NCBI GenBank assembly: GCA_029891385.1
Contig: CM057228.1
Span: forward strand, 60,333,783 to 60,397,782
From: Erythroxylum novogranatense
Taxonomy: Eukaryota > Streptophyta > Magnoliopsida > Malpighiales > Erythroxylaceae
DNA: 64,000 nucleotides
Reading direction: 5' to 3'
Position 1 is the stretch's first letter; the number at the start of each line of letters is the position of its first letter. This document shows positions 1 through 12,245 of the stretch, piece by piece. The notes beneath the pieces are model-generated. The model was not told where the DNA came from. It saw only the letters and a program-made list of their open reading frames with translations, and did no database searches. Position numbers and translations under genes: made by a program.

Positions 1-2349
1 GTGGCAAGTGACACATGTCACTTGCCTACTTAGCCTTAAGCTTAATTGTTATTTAATAACCTTAAGTGGGAAGAGCTTACACGACACTTTGAAGTTTGGA
101 AGGAATGAAAGGTGATTTGGAGAGCTTTCCTTCTCCTCCATCCGAAGGTGCCTCCTTCTTCCTCTTTCATTGATTTTTTCTTCTTTTCATTGGTTTAGCA
201 TCTTCACCCACACAAGAAATCCTCCTATGCCACTTGCTTCCTCTTCCTTTGTTTTTTTTTTTAAAAAATCCTAGCTTAAGCCTTGAAAGATGGTGATAGT
301 ATATGGTAGGGGAACTTTATGAAGTTTGTGAGAAGTTAGAGAAATTGAAGAAGGTTAAAGTTTAAAGAGGTAAGATTATGTTTTTATGTTGGTTAATGCA
401 TTAATTATGACTTCTTGTGCATTAATTGCATGAAGTTGTGTTTTGACTATATGGATATGTTAAGTCTTAAATTGATGATTGGTAAATGATGAACTAAGTT
501 AATGGATGAGATGTTATGTAGTATTAGGTTGTTTGGATGGTTAGGAAGGTTGTTAAATTAGTGTTTATTAATGGGAGATGATTGAGTATGGTTGCTGCAA
601 ATTTGGGAACTTGTATGCAAGGATGGGTTGTGACTTGTTTACGGTGCAATTATGGGGTAAATTGAATGTTATTTGGGTTAGAAATGGTATGGAAGAGGTA
701 AGTTATGAGTTAGGCTATAAATCTGGAAAAGTTACCTTGTACATGTTTCAATGTTTTTACCATAACTTTTGATTGGGTTGTCCAATTGAGCTGAGGTTTA
801 TTTTAAATTAAACTTAAGAAGTATGGCTAAGTTTCATATGAAGGGAGTTTAATTCAATTCTGACTTTAAGAATTTTAATTTTGGCTTGGAAAGTGAATTG
901 CTAGGTGCTGCATGAACAGTATCCGAAATTGATGATCTGAAATTTTGATGATTTTTCTAGATTAATTTAGAAGGAATTGGTGAAAATGGTCTTAATGAAA
1001 GTTGAAGCTTATTAAGTTAATTTTCCATTCCCACTGATTTTGCTATTTTTCGAGATGTATATTGGGAGATATGAACTGTTTACTATTGACTGGTTTTGAG
1101 CATTTTGATGAAACCTAGCCTAAGTGTCAATTTTGTGAGCACTCAGATTGACAGCAATTTTAGCAATTTATGTGACTTGAATTGGTGTGAGTAATCTTCT
1201 GTAAAGTTGTAGAGGAAGAAATTGCCTTGAAAATGATATATGGTGTGTAATTTTTAGAGGTCAGAGTTGGGAGTTATGATTTTGCAAAAACTGACCCTGC
1301 ATTAGGTTGTGAATTGCTGATAATGGCAGTAAGTTCCATAACAATTTTGACATTGTTAGAAATCGAATTGGAAATTGAGTTCTTCATGAAAATTGAATTT
1401 TGAGATCTTATCTTTTCAGGGATATAATGTAGTGAATTTGGTGACATTTGTACATGGAGTTATACTGTTTGAAAAATTACTGTCCAGATTGGTTGATTTC
1501 AGTAGGCAGATTATTTGTGGAATTGTTTGACCTTGTTAGCAAGTGAATTTGGTTTTGGGTTGTTCATGAAAGTTGTAGATAACATTGTGATCTGACTTCC
1601 TTAATTATTTTGTAATTGTTGACTGAAGAATCAGAGAGTTATTGAATTTTCAATGTACTATCCTGTGTTGATAGGTTTTGAGTAGGCAGTAGGTTTGATA
1701 GGATTTTTGACACCCTTAGGGGTAAAATTGATTTTTATGGTCTTCTTGAGAATTGTAGAGGGTTTCATGATCTTTCCAATGAGATATAGTTGGTAATTTT
1801 CTGAATTGTGTGCAATGAGTTATTGGTGTTGAAAGTTGGCTTGAAATCAGGAAAATAAAGAAGGGAATAAGGGTTATGTTTATATAGATATTAATGGTTT
1901 AATTTGAATTTTGGTTTCTTTTGTCAATTTCTTTTCCGTCTGACGTCCGATTGACCTGATTCTTGAGGCATCGGATTTGTGACATATTGAATTTCATTTT
2001 GTGAGAAATTGGGAATTTTTAGATGGAAAATTGACGTGGACCCGGGTAATTGTTCTGTGATCACTGTTTTATTTATTTTTTGGACCGATTGAGGTCCAAA
2101 TTGGGTGCTGTCAGTGGCTATAGTTTTCTAATTTTAGATGGAATTTTTATTATGGGAAAATGTTGGATTAGGGCCGGGAATGTCATGAACATGCATTGTA
2201 CATGTTTGAATTGCTATGTGTGCATTATTTAATATTTATGATTATGCATTTGGTAATGTTGGATATATTTGGACTATTTTAGAGAAGCATTTGAAACGTC
2301 AATTCACAGACGTTGCCGAGACTTCCAGGCTTTAGCTTCGGAAGCAAAG

Positions 2350-3256
2350 GTGAGTAACCTAGATGGTTTCTCGATTATTAATTGTTTATAATTTTGAACT
2401 TATAACACTGTGGAGATAACGGTGGGCCATGTGTTTGTTTATGACTGATTCCGGACCGAAGGTGCCCGATGTACTGGGAGATACTGACATAGAAGTGTCC
2501 TTCTTGCTATACGTGATTTGACTGTGATTGACTGTGATTGGAATGTGATTATTTGTGAACCAATTATATGAATGTGTTAATTTGGGATTGTCAATCGTGT
2601 TTGTGGTTATACTGTGAATCGTTGTGAAATAATTGTTTGAATATGATAAATTGGATTCGATTATGATGTCGTATTGTTTAATTGTGACACATGCATTCCA
2701 TGCATGAATGCATGATCAGTTAATAAGAGTTGTGACCGGAGCAGCCACCGAGAGCTACTAGCTCAACGTTTATATTGGGCCTCAAGCCCCACAGTGATTC
2801 AGAGCCTTTGGCTCAACGATTAATGCGCCCATATTGGGACAGTTCAGAGCCTTAGGCTCACCGATTAATGTGCCCATATTGGGACAGTTTAGGCGCTCGG
2901 TCACAACACCGTAATAAATTGGAAAGGGTCACATGCGCGTTATATATGTATTGTATTGCACTTCTTTGAATGAATGAAAGGCTGATTGTCTTGTAATTCC
3001 GTAGTTTTTCTGAATGTAAATTGGGAAATAACTGTCTTATGGTTGAATGTTTTATGAATTCAATTGGTTCTGTATGTATAACCGTATGAAATGTATAAAT
3101 GGTCTGTGCTCAATTGAAATTGTGCAATGTGCTTAAATATGCAGCAATGTGAATATATGTTATGTGAAACGACGTGTTGCATGAATTGGGTGAACCATCG
3201 ATGATGGTTTCTCTTGAGTTCATAAAACTCACCCAAAATTTGCAACTATTTTTCAG
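2350..3256 (+). other. Candidate intron inside the LTR
   Basis: GCAAAG|GTGAGTAACC at 2344-2359 matches a plant 5' splice site and ACTATTTTTCAG|GACTCG at 3245-3262 matches a 3' splice site. The same two sites sit at equivalent positions in the related LTRs. Between them lie the inverted-repeat bracket and tandem repeats (2729-2907) and the conserved hairpin block near the acceptor. Splicing itself is an inference from sequence. Confidence 0.45.
2729..2907 (+). repeat. Inverted-repeat bracket enclosing tandem repeats
   Basis: Left arm GTTGTGACCGGAGC (2729-2743 region) can pair with right arm GCGCTCGGTCACAAC (2893-2907) with one bulged G. The loop holds about two copies of a ~47-bp unit containing CAGAGCC, TTGGCTC and CCCATATTGGGACAG, plus small GAGC...GCTC hairpins. 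Related LTRs keep the arms but carry other repeat units. Confidence 0.6.
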
Positions 3257-3628
3257 GACTCGAGAAGAATACCCGTTAGGCAGCAGGCGTATGACATCCG
3301 CCGTTAAGGAAGCGAGAGAAGTGGTGGGATCGATTCGCATCTGTCTTAGTGTATTTCTTTTTTGACTTTTGTATTCTTGATTTGGACAATTTGTAAAGTC
3401 AATGATGAAATAAATTGTAAATATGAAAAGGGCCACGAGGCCATCAAATTGTGTATGTAAATTGTTTTCCGCATAAATTATAATGTGTGTGTGCATGCGT
3501 TAAGAAAAAAAAATTATTTATACTGAGTTTTGATTGACTGAGTGATGTAGCACGCCACCCTCGCGGGGCACGAACTCGGATATCACCATCGATGTCGGGT
3601 TCGGGTCATGCGGGACTGGGGTGTTACA

Positions 3629-4146
3629 CTTACAATCTCATTCACATACAAATCTGCAAGCCTATCCAATGAATAGTCAGGACGAACAGGCAGAAAATGA
3701 GCAGATTTGGTGAACTTATCCACAATAACCCATACCGCATCATGCTTCCTTTGAGTAAGAGGAAGTCCAGTGACAAAATCCATGGTAATATTATCCCATT
3801 TCCATTGAGGAATAGGAATAGGATTTAACAAACTAGATGGAACCTGGTGTTCAGCCTTCACTTGCTGGCATGTCAGACATTTTGCTACATAATCCACAAC
3901 GTCCCGTTTCATACCTGCCCACCAATAATACTGCTTCAGATCCTGATACATCTTGTTTCCACCCGGATGCATAGTAAATACTGTATTATGAGCCTCAAAC
4001 AATAACTTCTTTTTCAATTTGTCATTCGCTGGCACACACAACCGATCCTTATAATACAATTCACCATCACCCTGCACAGAAAAATCAATCTGTTTACCTT
4101 CCTGAGTAGCCAAGAAAAGTTGTTGTAACTTATGATCAGCTCTTTG
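3629..4146 (-). pseudogene. Ty3/gypsy (Tekay-like) integrase, N-terminal part, truncated
   Basis: This continues the pol gene of the minus-strand gypsy element after the LARD-1 insertion: the reading frame runs from the RNase H/integrase junction (12246) across the insertion point into this piece. It shows the integrase zinc-binding domain (HPGGNKMYQDL with CLTCQQVKAEH, giving the HHCC pattern) and the start of the catalytic core (ITMDFVTGLP, VWVIVDKFTKSAHFLPV, first catalytic D in MDFV). The frame is then cut at YVNEIV by the LTR at 1-3628, so the second Asp, the Glu, and any chromodomain are missing from the window. In intact relatives integrase joins cDNA to chromosomal DNA. It is clearly dead here. 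Lineage assignment to Tekay/Del rests on the RT and integrase wording. Confidence 0.88.
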
Positions 4147-6344
4147 TGTAGCATCCCACTCCCACGAGACCCGAACCCGACATCGACTGTGATATCCGAG
4201 CCCGCGACCATGAGGGTGGTATCTAGAAGCGATCAATGCAGCTTTAAAACTTCGAAATACATTTTTATTTATATTTTTTGAAAACCCGTCGAGTGCGCAA
4301 ATATCGATAAATAATTTGGGCCCGTTCTATCTGAAATCATTTTCAACAAAACACTATTTGGTGATCAAATTACAATACTGCATTAATCAATTGGGGCACT
4401 CAAAGAATAATAAAGATACTAATCTTGCATGGAAATACAAATTTACACATAATTCTAAATGACACAAATGCAAGCGTGAATCGATCCCGACCTTTATCCT
4501 TCACTTGCCTGAGAGACATACTCCGCGTTGAGCGGGTACTCTTGAAATCTGAAAATAGATTGCAATTTTGGATGAGTTTGCGAACTCAATGAGAAACCAT
4601 CATCGATGGTTCTCCCAATTCATGCATCATATAACAATTTACGATGTCGGCGATTCTGAGAATACTACGATCTCTGATCGTAGTAATATCGGTTACAAAA
4701 ATCATGCAATCATAGTAGTAATAACAATAACACGATCGAGAACGGTAGAGAAACACGTTATTGATTCAAGATGTATGCGATGCGCGTGTGATGCTTTCGA
4801 TTTAGTTGATGTTGTGACCGAGCGCTTTACGGTGACCGATGGCGATGGGAGTGGATTTCTCCCGATGGCGATGGGGAGTGGATTTCTCCTTCGAGCTCAA
4901 GGCTCGATATCAATATCGATGAGTTCTGCGCGTCACAACCGTTATTATCGATTCATGTAGTAATATACGCGATGCATATACCGGTGTCAATATTGATCCA
5001 CGATATGATATTAGCAAACAAGATAGAACGAAAACCATCTAGTGTTCCTTTGTCATTTACCGGTCCATCACAATAATAAGATTCTATTCGGTCATAGTAA
5101 CGGTATACGTCACCATGATCGATAATCTACGGGCAATTTATTAATATTTTGCGGTCAATCATCAATTAATAGTCCATATCACACAATTTATCTACGTAAA
5201 TACGTAATTCAAGCAATCCCGTAGGGCAATTAGGTCACAGTAAACACGTAGATTGAGGTAACCACCTAGGTTACTCACATGTACTTCCGAGCTAATATCT
5301 GGAAGTCTCAGTAACGTCGGTAGATCGACGCTCCAAATGTGCCTCTTAAATAAGTTATAAGCTCTCAAATCTCCAAGTCACTCACACTTCTCAACAACTA
5401 CTTCAACTTGTAACTTCCCAATCACCACTCACGACTATCACCTCTACACATGCATATGGTCATCCTCTCAAAGAGCAAGCTTGGTCTTAGGTATATACAA
5501 AGAAGAAGCAAGCAAAGAACCAAGGCAACCCTTCTTGTGAGGGATGAGAAGAAGAAAATTCAAAGAAGAAGAAGAACCCCACCAAGGAAGGAGAACCAAG
5601 TTTCGGATGAGTCCCTTTTGTTTATCCAAGACAAGAACAAAGTCGTGGATGATGAATATAAAAGACAAAATTCATAAATGTAAAGGGGACACTCGGCATT
5701 AAAAGGGAAAAAGACAAAAAAAAAACAAGTAATCTTAGTTAATTAAGTATTAATCCTACTTAATCCTAATCATGGCTCTTAAATAATTCCTAAACATCAT
5801 TTATCCATTAATCTTATGCCATTAGGCAATCCTTTTCAGTACAAAAAGCTCACTCAAATAGTCAGTTGGGAATTTTCCGGTCCAGGAATTTTCGAAAATT
5901 TTCCCGAATCATTTTTTTGAAAATTACCTAAATTGCCCAAAATTGTAAAACATATAACAGTCCACTCCCAATAATTTTTCAAACACGAAAACCACATTTT
6001 CCACAACAAAAACACATTTAGGCCATTTACTGGCGATTTTGCAGGTCCGGGCACGAACCCCGAAAAATTTTAGAAAAATTCCCATAAATCCCTAAAAATG
6101 TAAAACAATTTATGGCGCACCCCAAATAATTTTTCAAATACAATTATCCCATAAATTTCACAAAAGATCTCAATTTGAAACCTAAGCTGGAAAATGTCAT
6201 GAATGCATGTTTACCATGTGCAAGTGCAACAAACCATCAATCATAGAGGCGATAAGTTGTATGTTCAAGCCGAGATATAATTCGATACTCCTAACCCGTC
6301 CTAATTTATTATAAGACCCTTCCCATCGGTGATGGGATGTTACA
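4147..6344 (-). repeat. LARD-1 3' LTR
   Basis: Reads TGTAACATCCC to GATGCTACA on the minus strand. About 2.2 kb and nearly the same as 10021-12245, with many one- to three-base indels. Contains the candidate intron (minus strand, 4549-5278), where the donor is CAT|GTGAGT rather than CAG|GTGAGT. A 75-codon basic ORF at 5450-5677 occurs in both LTRs only because the LTRs are duplicates. Confidence 0.9.
4811..4939 (-). repeat. Bracketed tandem-repeat cassette, LARD-1 version
   Basis: On the plus strand GTTGTGACCGAGCGC (4811-4825) faces GCGCGTCACAAC (4928-4939). The loop holds two imperfect ~28-bp units with GATGGCGATGGG and AGTGGATTTCTCC. The copy at 10690-10850 has an extra partial unit and decayed arms. 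Confidence 0.55.
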
Positions 6345-6362
6345 ACTCTCCCCTCCTAATAA
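6345..6362 (-). promoter_or_regulatory. Polypurine tract of LARD-1
   Basis: On the minus strand TTATTAGGAGGGGAGAGT directly precedes the 3' LTR. It is the usual plus-strand primer site and follows the GACGAAATTT motif common upstream of the tract in chromoviruses. Confidence 0.85.
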
Positions 6363-9300
6363 AAATTTCGTCCGCGAAATTTCATATACGGTTGATCAGG
6401 AAGGCAGGGGAGTATTTTCGATTAATACCCTCTGTTTCCCACTGATTTCACTACACAACCAAATTCTGTCAATTAACAGAGATCAAAACAACCAATTACT
6501 CTTTTTCCTTTCTCAAACTTTACATGATTTTACGTCACTTTCAATATCAATAACATATATAGATTCCTAATTCTAGCTATGAGACACTTTGTGAATCCGA
6601 ATTCCCAATCCATAAGTCTATTCACATCATAGTCGCATAGAGGCCACTCCTCACAAATTCAATTTTCCGTAATTACACCTTTATTTCCACCTAAGTACAT
6701 TGTGGCCGGGGCGATACACTTCAACATATTCCATTTACTGCTTATCAGATTTCGTTATTATCAAACCACAAATCTCATGAGATTTATAACCTCAATGTGA
6801 ATCAATTCGACTCATTGTCACCACCTTATTTTACTTAGCCTATCACTGTATTACACTGATCACATAGTATAGGGATAACAACTCCTTTTTGGCAGTAAGC
6901 CCCTTATACACTATTCGAATGGTGTCATTCATATACTGATTGTCTGTCATATCATAATTACTTTGCACTATACATCAATCTCATATCCCAATGAACTCCA
7001 AAATTATCAATTTCACATTCGTCTCCAGGAGTCAAGCCTGTTGATTAATCACACACGTCATCGTTCAATTTGACAGACTATACCAACAATTGCTTTTCCA
7101 CAATACTTTTACTAGAGCATAACGCTTCGATTGTTTCTTGTGCTTTCTCGAACCATTCACTTATAATCATTTGATTTCCCATTCTAACCTTTCAATTACT
7201 CTTTCAATACGCTCTTGCTATAACATAAAGCTTCGATCATTCCTTACATTTTCACTAACAGTTCCCGTAATGGGTATTACCCATATTTCTTAATTTAAAC
7301 TATACCTATCACTTCCCGCAGCAATTGGAGTTATTTTCATTTCCTCAATACGGTTTACAATTTCTGCATCCTCACTTCGGGTTTTGCCAATCCATTTTTA
7401 TGCACGCCAACTTGAAATTCCAGTAACTAATAATACTTTCTTTTGCCCCCCCCCCTTTTTTCGGTCAGTTCGACTATGAACATAATACACTAGATTTGAT
7501 AACCTAATTGCCCAACTTTCGATCTTCTGCAATTGAGATTTTGTTCCGTTCAATCCATTAAATTGCACCATTAGCTTAGTTTGAAGAAATTAGCCGCTTA
7601 ATCCTTTTTAAATCATTCAAATGCACGAAATAACTCAATCGTTATCGATTTGCATATTCATAGACATCTCCAAACTATTTCTGTACTATTAATGTCTCCA
7701 AGATTTTCGGCCACTCTTAGTATAACAAATTTCAAATCATCAATCATAATACCGCCCATGGAATTATATTTGTCTCAAGGTGCATAAAATAGATCACATC
7801 ATAACCTTTACTGGAACACTTCAATATATATAGTAAATTCTCCAAATGTCTCCTTTGTGATCATCAGTCATAACATTCACACGTTTTCCTCAAATATTCT
7901 TGTCAATTTACTAAAACCAGAAAATCCTTGACAATTTTCGAACGTATCCAGCATTCCGTTAGTTCTAATTAATTTCAAATTCCGCATACACATATCTTTT
8001 AAACTTTCGCATTTTATCAATACCTATATCTTTATTAATTCTCCCAATATACCAAGTTCGTATACTAATTCATCCCTTATTCATTCAATCAGGTTAAGAT
8101 TCACTTTTATGAGACTTGCATGCACACCAATTTCCTCAACTATACCAATTCATCTATTTCTTATGCTTATATCCATTATCCACTCCAAACACAATTCGAC
8201 ATGTTCCTTTTCGATGTACAATAAACTTCTTATACCCATATTTGATTTATATAACTCTTTAATTATCGAGCGTTTTCAATGAGGAACAATTTTCTTATAA
8301 TTTTCTCGGCATTACATATTCGCCATATGTTCCTTACCTTAATTTCTCCACATAACTTAATTTATTTGTGATAGATCACTCAACGACTTGAATAAACAAT
8401 CGTTATATCGATCTCTTACTTTCGAACATAATTACACAAAGTATACGAACTTTTAATCCCCTCAAATTCGCAATTAATATTTCCTTAATATTCAGTACTT
8501 CTCTTACATAATCAGAGTCATCTTATTAACGTAATGTACACTTTTTCAGAAGCATATTTTATCTCTTACGATTTAGTCTCTGCTAGATTTAATACAGTTC
8601 ATAAAACTTTATCAAGATACTTCACGAAGATCAATCTCTGAAGAGCACTTAAACAATTTCTTTTCCTCTACTATCTTGTCATACATCACCATAATCATCA
8701 CATCTTATCTGAAAATATATGTCTATATTCCCATCAATTTGCCCGTTAATAGCTCATACTGCTAAGAACACCTTAATTGCATTTAATTCTCGATAACCAT
8801 TCTTTTTTTGGTACCAATTCTCGATTATGGGGACCTTACTATATTCATGTCCCTCATTTTATTTCCTCAAGCTCATTACCGATGCTAACATCTTTAACTG
8901 TCTCACTTCTCACTTCTTTCTCAATTAATCAGTACAAGTATTCTCATGCCTTACTCTAACTCATTTTGCACTAGAGCTACCAGCATTATAATCAGATCTT
9001 ATGTAATAGGCCACTAATTACGTCCTATATCATATTCACGCAAATTATTCATTTATGCTTAATCATTTCACCCGTGATAGTAATCCCACTATCAGATATA
9101 CACTTACAGTGACAATATATTCTGAACTCAGCAACCTTCCTGTTTACACCCGTCCTCGCTCGTGAGGATCATACACAATCTCTATTCATATACAACTGAT
9201 CAGTATAAGCACTTTCATTTCTTCTTCTAACGCATAAAGGTTTTTTTTTCCGACAAGAATTCTGGCTAGCACTTATCCATTAACTCATCAATTGCAGCTT

Positions 9301-10000
9301 AACATTTTCACTTACCATAGGGCTCCCATAATCAGGTGTGCATTTACGTAGATAGATCAATTAAACCCGAACAACTTTTTCATCTACCAATTTCATTGTC
9401 TTACATTTCAATCTTTTCATTATTGCATTATACCCATATATTTCCGCACTCAAATCAATATCACAGATAGGAAATCATTCTTGATTTTACACTTAATAGT
9501 TTTTTGACTCCAAATCATCAATCCTTATTTATAACTCTTATCACGGTAATCAATTCCAATTGTAACTTCTCTATATCATAGAACACTTTATTTTTATTCA
9601 CCTTATACACTGGAAATCTTACCATTATCACATCTCTATTTTCCCCTATTAATTCACAACTATAATCTTTATTTCAAACTCACAGTCAAGGATATACCCC
9701 ATATCACTCTAATATTGTATTTCACAAGATATCCGTCAATACCAGTACACTAAATATCCATCTGTCTGATCAAACCATACACTTTTTCTTATTTTGCGAT
9801 ATCCATTTCTTCCTTTTATCACATTCTAACACATTATCCTTTTTCTCACTTTTTCCTAATCGCTTAAACGACTGAGACATACTTATGCATACGACTCATA
9901 TACGACATTGGGGATCAGTTGTCACTGTCTGCCGTGACATAACTTAAATGCACGTAACTTGACACATTGTTTTTCAAAAAGCCCATGTAAGATTGTACTT
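6363..10000 (-). other. LARD-1 non-coding interior
   Basis: AT-rich, no ORF over about 75 codons in any frame and no recognisable gag or pol domain. Stretches match the interior of LARD-2: the leader beside the primer site, the AAAAAGGAGTTGTT block (near 6880 here, near 25010 in LARD-2), and the last 80 bp before the polypurine tract. A poly-C run is at 7446-7455. Confidence 0.75.
9896..9940 (-). other. Relic gag start (14 codons)
   Basis: About 80 bases inside the primer site, an ATG opens the peptide MSRQTVTTDPQ and stops after 14 codons. LARD-2 has the same start (22431) with MSRQTVTADPQ. Third-position changes (TCA/TCT, CAA/CAG) suggest it was once coding. I infer it is the remnant of the gag N-terminus, or a conserved short leader ORF. 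Confidence 0.45.
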
Positions 10001-10020
10001 CTGGGCTCTGATACCACAAA
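10001..10020 (-). promoter_or_regulatory. Primer binding site of LARD-1
   Basis: On the minus strand TGGTATCAGAGCCCAG follows the 5' LTR by a few bases; this matches the 3' end of plant initiator tRNA-Met used to prime minus-strand cDNA. Confidence 0.92.
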
Positions 10021-12245
10021 TGTAGCATCCCACTCCCACGAGACCCGAACCTGACATCGACTGTGATATCCGAGCCCGCGACCCGCGAGGGTGGTATGCT
10101 AGAGCAATCAATGCAGTTTAAAACTCGGAAATACATTTTTTTTTATTTATATTTTTTTTGAAAACCCATCGAGTGCACAAATGTCAGTAAATAATTTGGG
10201 CCCGTTCTAATACGAAATCATTTTCAACAAAACACTATTTCGGTGATCAAATTACAATCTGACATTAATCAATTGGGGCACTCGGCAATAACAGATACTA
10301 ATCTTGCGGAAATACAAATTTACGTAATTCTAAATGACACAAATCGAGGCGTGAACTCGATCCCGACCTTTATCCTTCACTTGCCTCTGATGAGACATAC
10401 TCCCGCGTTGAGCGGGTACTCTTCAAATCTGAAAAATAGATTGCAATTTTGGATGAGTTTGCGAACTCAATGAGAAACCATCATCGATGGTTCTCCCAAT
10501 TCATGCATCATATAACAATTCTGATGTCAGCGATTCTGAGAATACTACGATCGATCATAGTAATATACGGTTACAAAAATCATGCGATCACAGTAGTAAT
10601 AACAATAACACGATCGAGAATGATAGAAACACGGTTATTGATTCATTATGTATGCGATGCGCATGTGATGCTTTCGGTTTAGTTCGATGTTTCAGGACCG
10701 AGTGCTTTACAAATGACGATGGCGATGGAGAGTGGATTTCTCGATGGCGATGGGAGTGGATTTCTCGATGGCGATGGGGAGTGGATTTCTCCTTGAGCTC
10801 GAGGCTCGATATCAATATCGATGAGTCTGCGGTCTGGCCGTTATTATCGATTCATGTAGTAATGTACGCGATGCATATACCAAATGTCAATATTGATCCG
10901 CGAATGATGATAGCAAACAAGATAGAACGAAAACCATCTAGGTGTTCACAGTCATTTACCAGTCCATCACAGTAACAAGATTCTATTCAGTCATAGTAAT
11001 AGTATACACGTCACCATGATCAGTAATATACAAGCAATTTACAGTTAATATTTTGCAGTCAATCAGTCAATTAATAGTCCATATCACACAATTTATCTCT
11101 GTCATACGTAATTCAAGCAATCCCCGTAGGGCAATTAGGTCACAGTAAACACGTAGATTGAGGTAACCACCAAGGTTACTCACCTGTACTTTCGAGCTAA
11201 TATCTGGAAGTCTCAGTAATGTCGGTAGATCGACGCTCCAAATGTGCCTCTTAAATAAGTTATAAGCTCTCAAATCTCCAAGTCACTCACACTTCTTAAC
11301 AACTACTTCAACTTGTAACTTCCCAATCACCACTCACGACTATCACCTCTACACATGCATATGGTCATGCTCTCAAAGAGCAAGCTTGGTCTTAGGTATA
11401 TACAAAGAAGAAGCAAGCAAAGAACCAAGGCAACCCTTCTTGTGAGGGATGAGAAGAAGAAAATTCAAAGAAGAAGAAGAACCCCACCAAGGAAGGAGAA
11501 CCAAGTTTCGGATGAGTCCCTTTTGTTTATCCAAGACAAGAACAAAGTCGTGGATGATGAATATAAAAGACAAAATTCATAAATGTAAAGGGGACACTTG
11601 GCATTAAAAGGGAAAAAGACAAAAAAACAAGTAATCTTAGTTAATTAAGTATTAATCCTACTTAATCCTAATCATGGCTCTTAAATAATTCCTAAGCATC
11701 ATTTATCCATTAATCTTATGCCATTAGGCAATCCTTTTCAGTACAAAAAGCTCACTCAATCAGTCAGTTGGGAATTTTCCGGTCCAGGAATTTTTGGAAA
11801 TTTTCCCGAATCATTTTTTGAAAATTACCTAAATTGTCCAAAATTGTAAAACATATAAAAGTCCACTCCCAATAATTTTTCGAACACGAAAACCACATTT
11901 TCCACAACAAAAACACATTTAGGCCATTTACCGGCGATTTTGCCGATCCGGGCACGAACTCCGAAAAATTTCAGAAAAATTTTCATAAATCCCTAAAAAT
12001 GTAAAACAATTTATGGCGCACCCCAAATAATTTTTCAAATACAATTATCCCATAAATTTCACAAAAGATCTCAATTTGAAACCTAAGCCGAAAAATGTCA
12101 TGAATGCATGTTTACCATGTGCAAGTGCAACAAACCATCAATCATAGAGGCGATAAGTTGTATGTTCAAGCCGAGATATAATTCGATACTCCTAACCCGT
12201 CCCAATTTATGATAAGACCCTTCCCATCGGTGATGGGATGTTACA
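10021..12245 (-). repeat. LARD-1 5' LTR
   Basis: About 2.2 kb, TGTAACATCCC to GATGCTACA on the minus strand, near-identical to 4147-6344. The candidate intron is 10429-11183 (755 bp) with donor TACAG|GTGAGTAACC and acceptor ATTTTTCAG|ATTTG. Just past the acceptor is the hairpin CCCGC-n5-GCGGG (10402-10416 on the plus strand). Confidence 0.9.

Larger units (their letters stand above)
1..3628 (+). mobile_element. 3' part of a long Tekay-type LTR (solo LTR or 3' LTR), cut by the window edge
   Basis: The right end is a typical LTR terminus, GGGGTGTTACA, directly followed by integrase sequence of the minus-strand gypsy element, so this LTR was inserted into that integrase. It aligns by eye with the LTRs at 17961-22353, 25581-28636 and 29600-33065: shared blocks are the donor-like block near 2318-2362, the bracketed repeat block 2729-2907 and the CATCGATG hairpin near 3196. 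The LTR start (TGTAGCATCC or TGTAACATCC in relatives) is not seen, so the first few hundred bases and any internal region lie to the left of the window. No coding sequence is present; the ORFs of 60-128 codons here are short and unlike any protein I recognise. Confidence 0.8.
4147..12245 (-). mobile_element. LARD-1: complete non-coding long-LTR retrotransposon
   Basis: Two LTRs (4147-6344 and 10021-12245) bracket a 3.7-kb interior with no long ORF. Flanks are the direct repeats CTTTG (4142-4146 and 12246-12250), a clean 5-bp TSD. The element lies in minus orientation: the primer binding site complementary to initiator tRNA-Met adjoins the right LTR and a purine tract adjoins the left LTR. The structure (LTRs over 2 kb, conserved non-coding interior) fits a large retrotransposon derivative (LARD) that would depend on proteins from a coding relative. 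It sits in the pol gene of the Tekay-like element, so it is younger than that element. Confidence 0.9.

Noticed and set aside
5450..11582. 75-codon basic ORF at 5450-5677 and 11355-11582, almost identical
   Set aside because: It lies in the two LTRs of LARD-1, antisense to the element; identity follows from LTR duplication, not selection on a protein.
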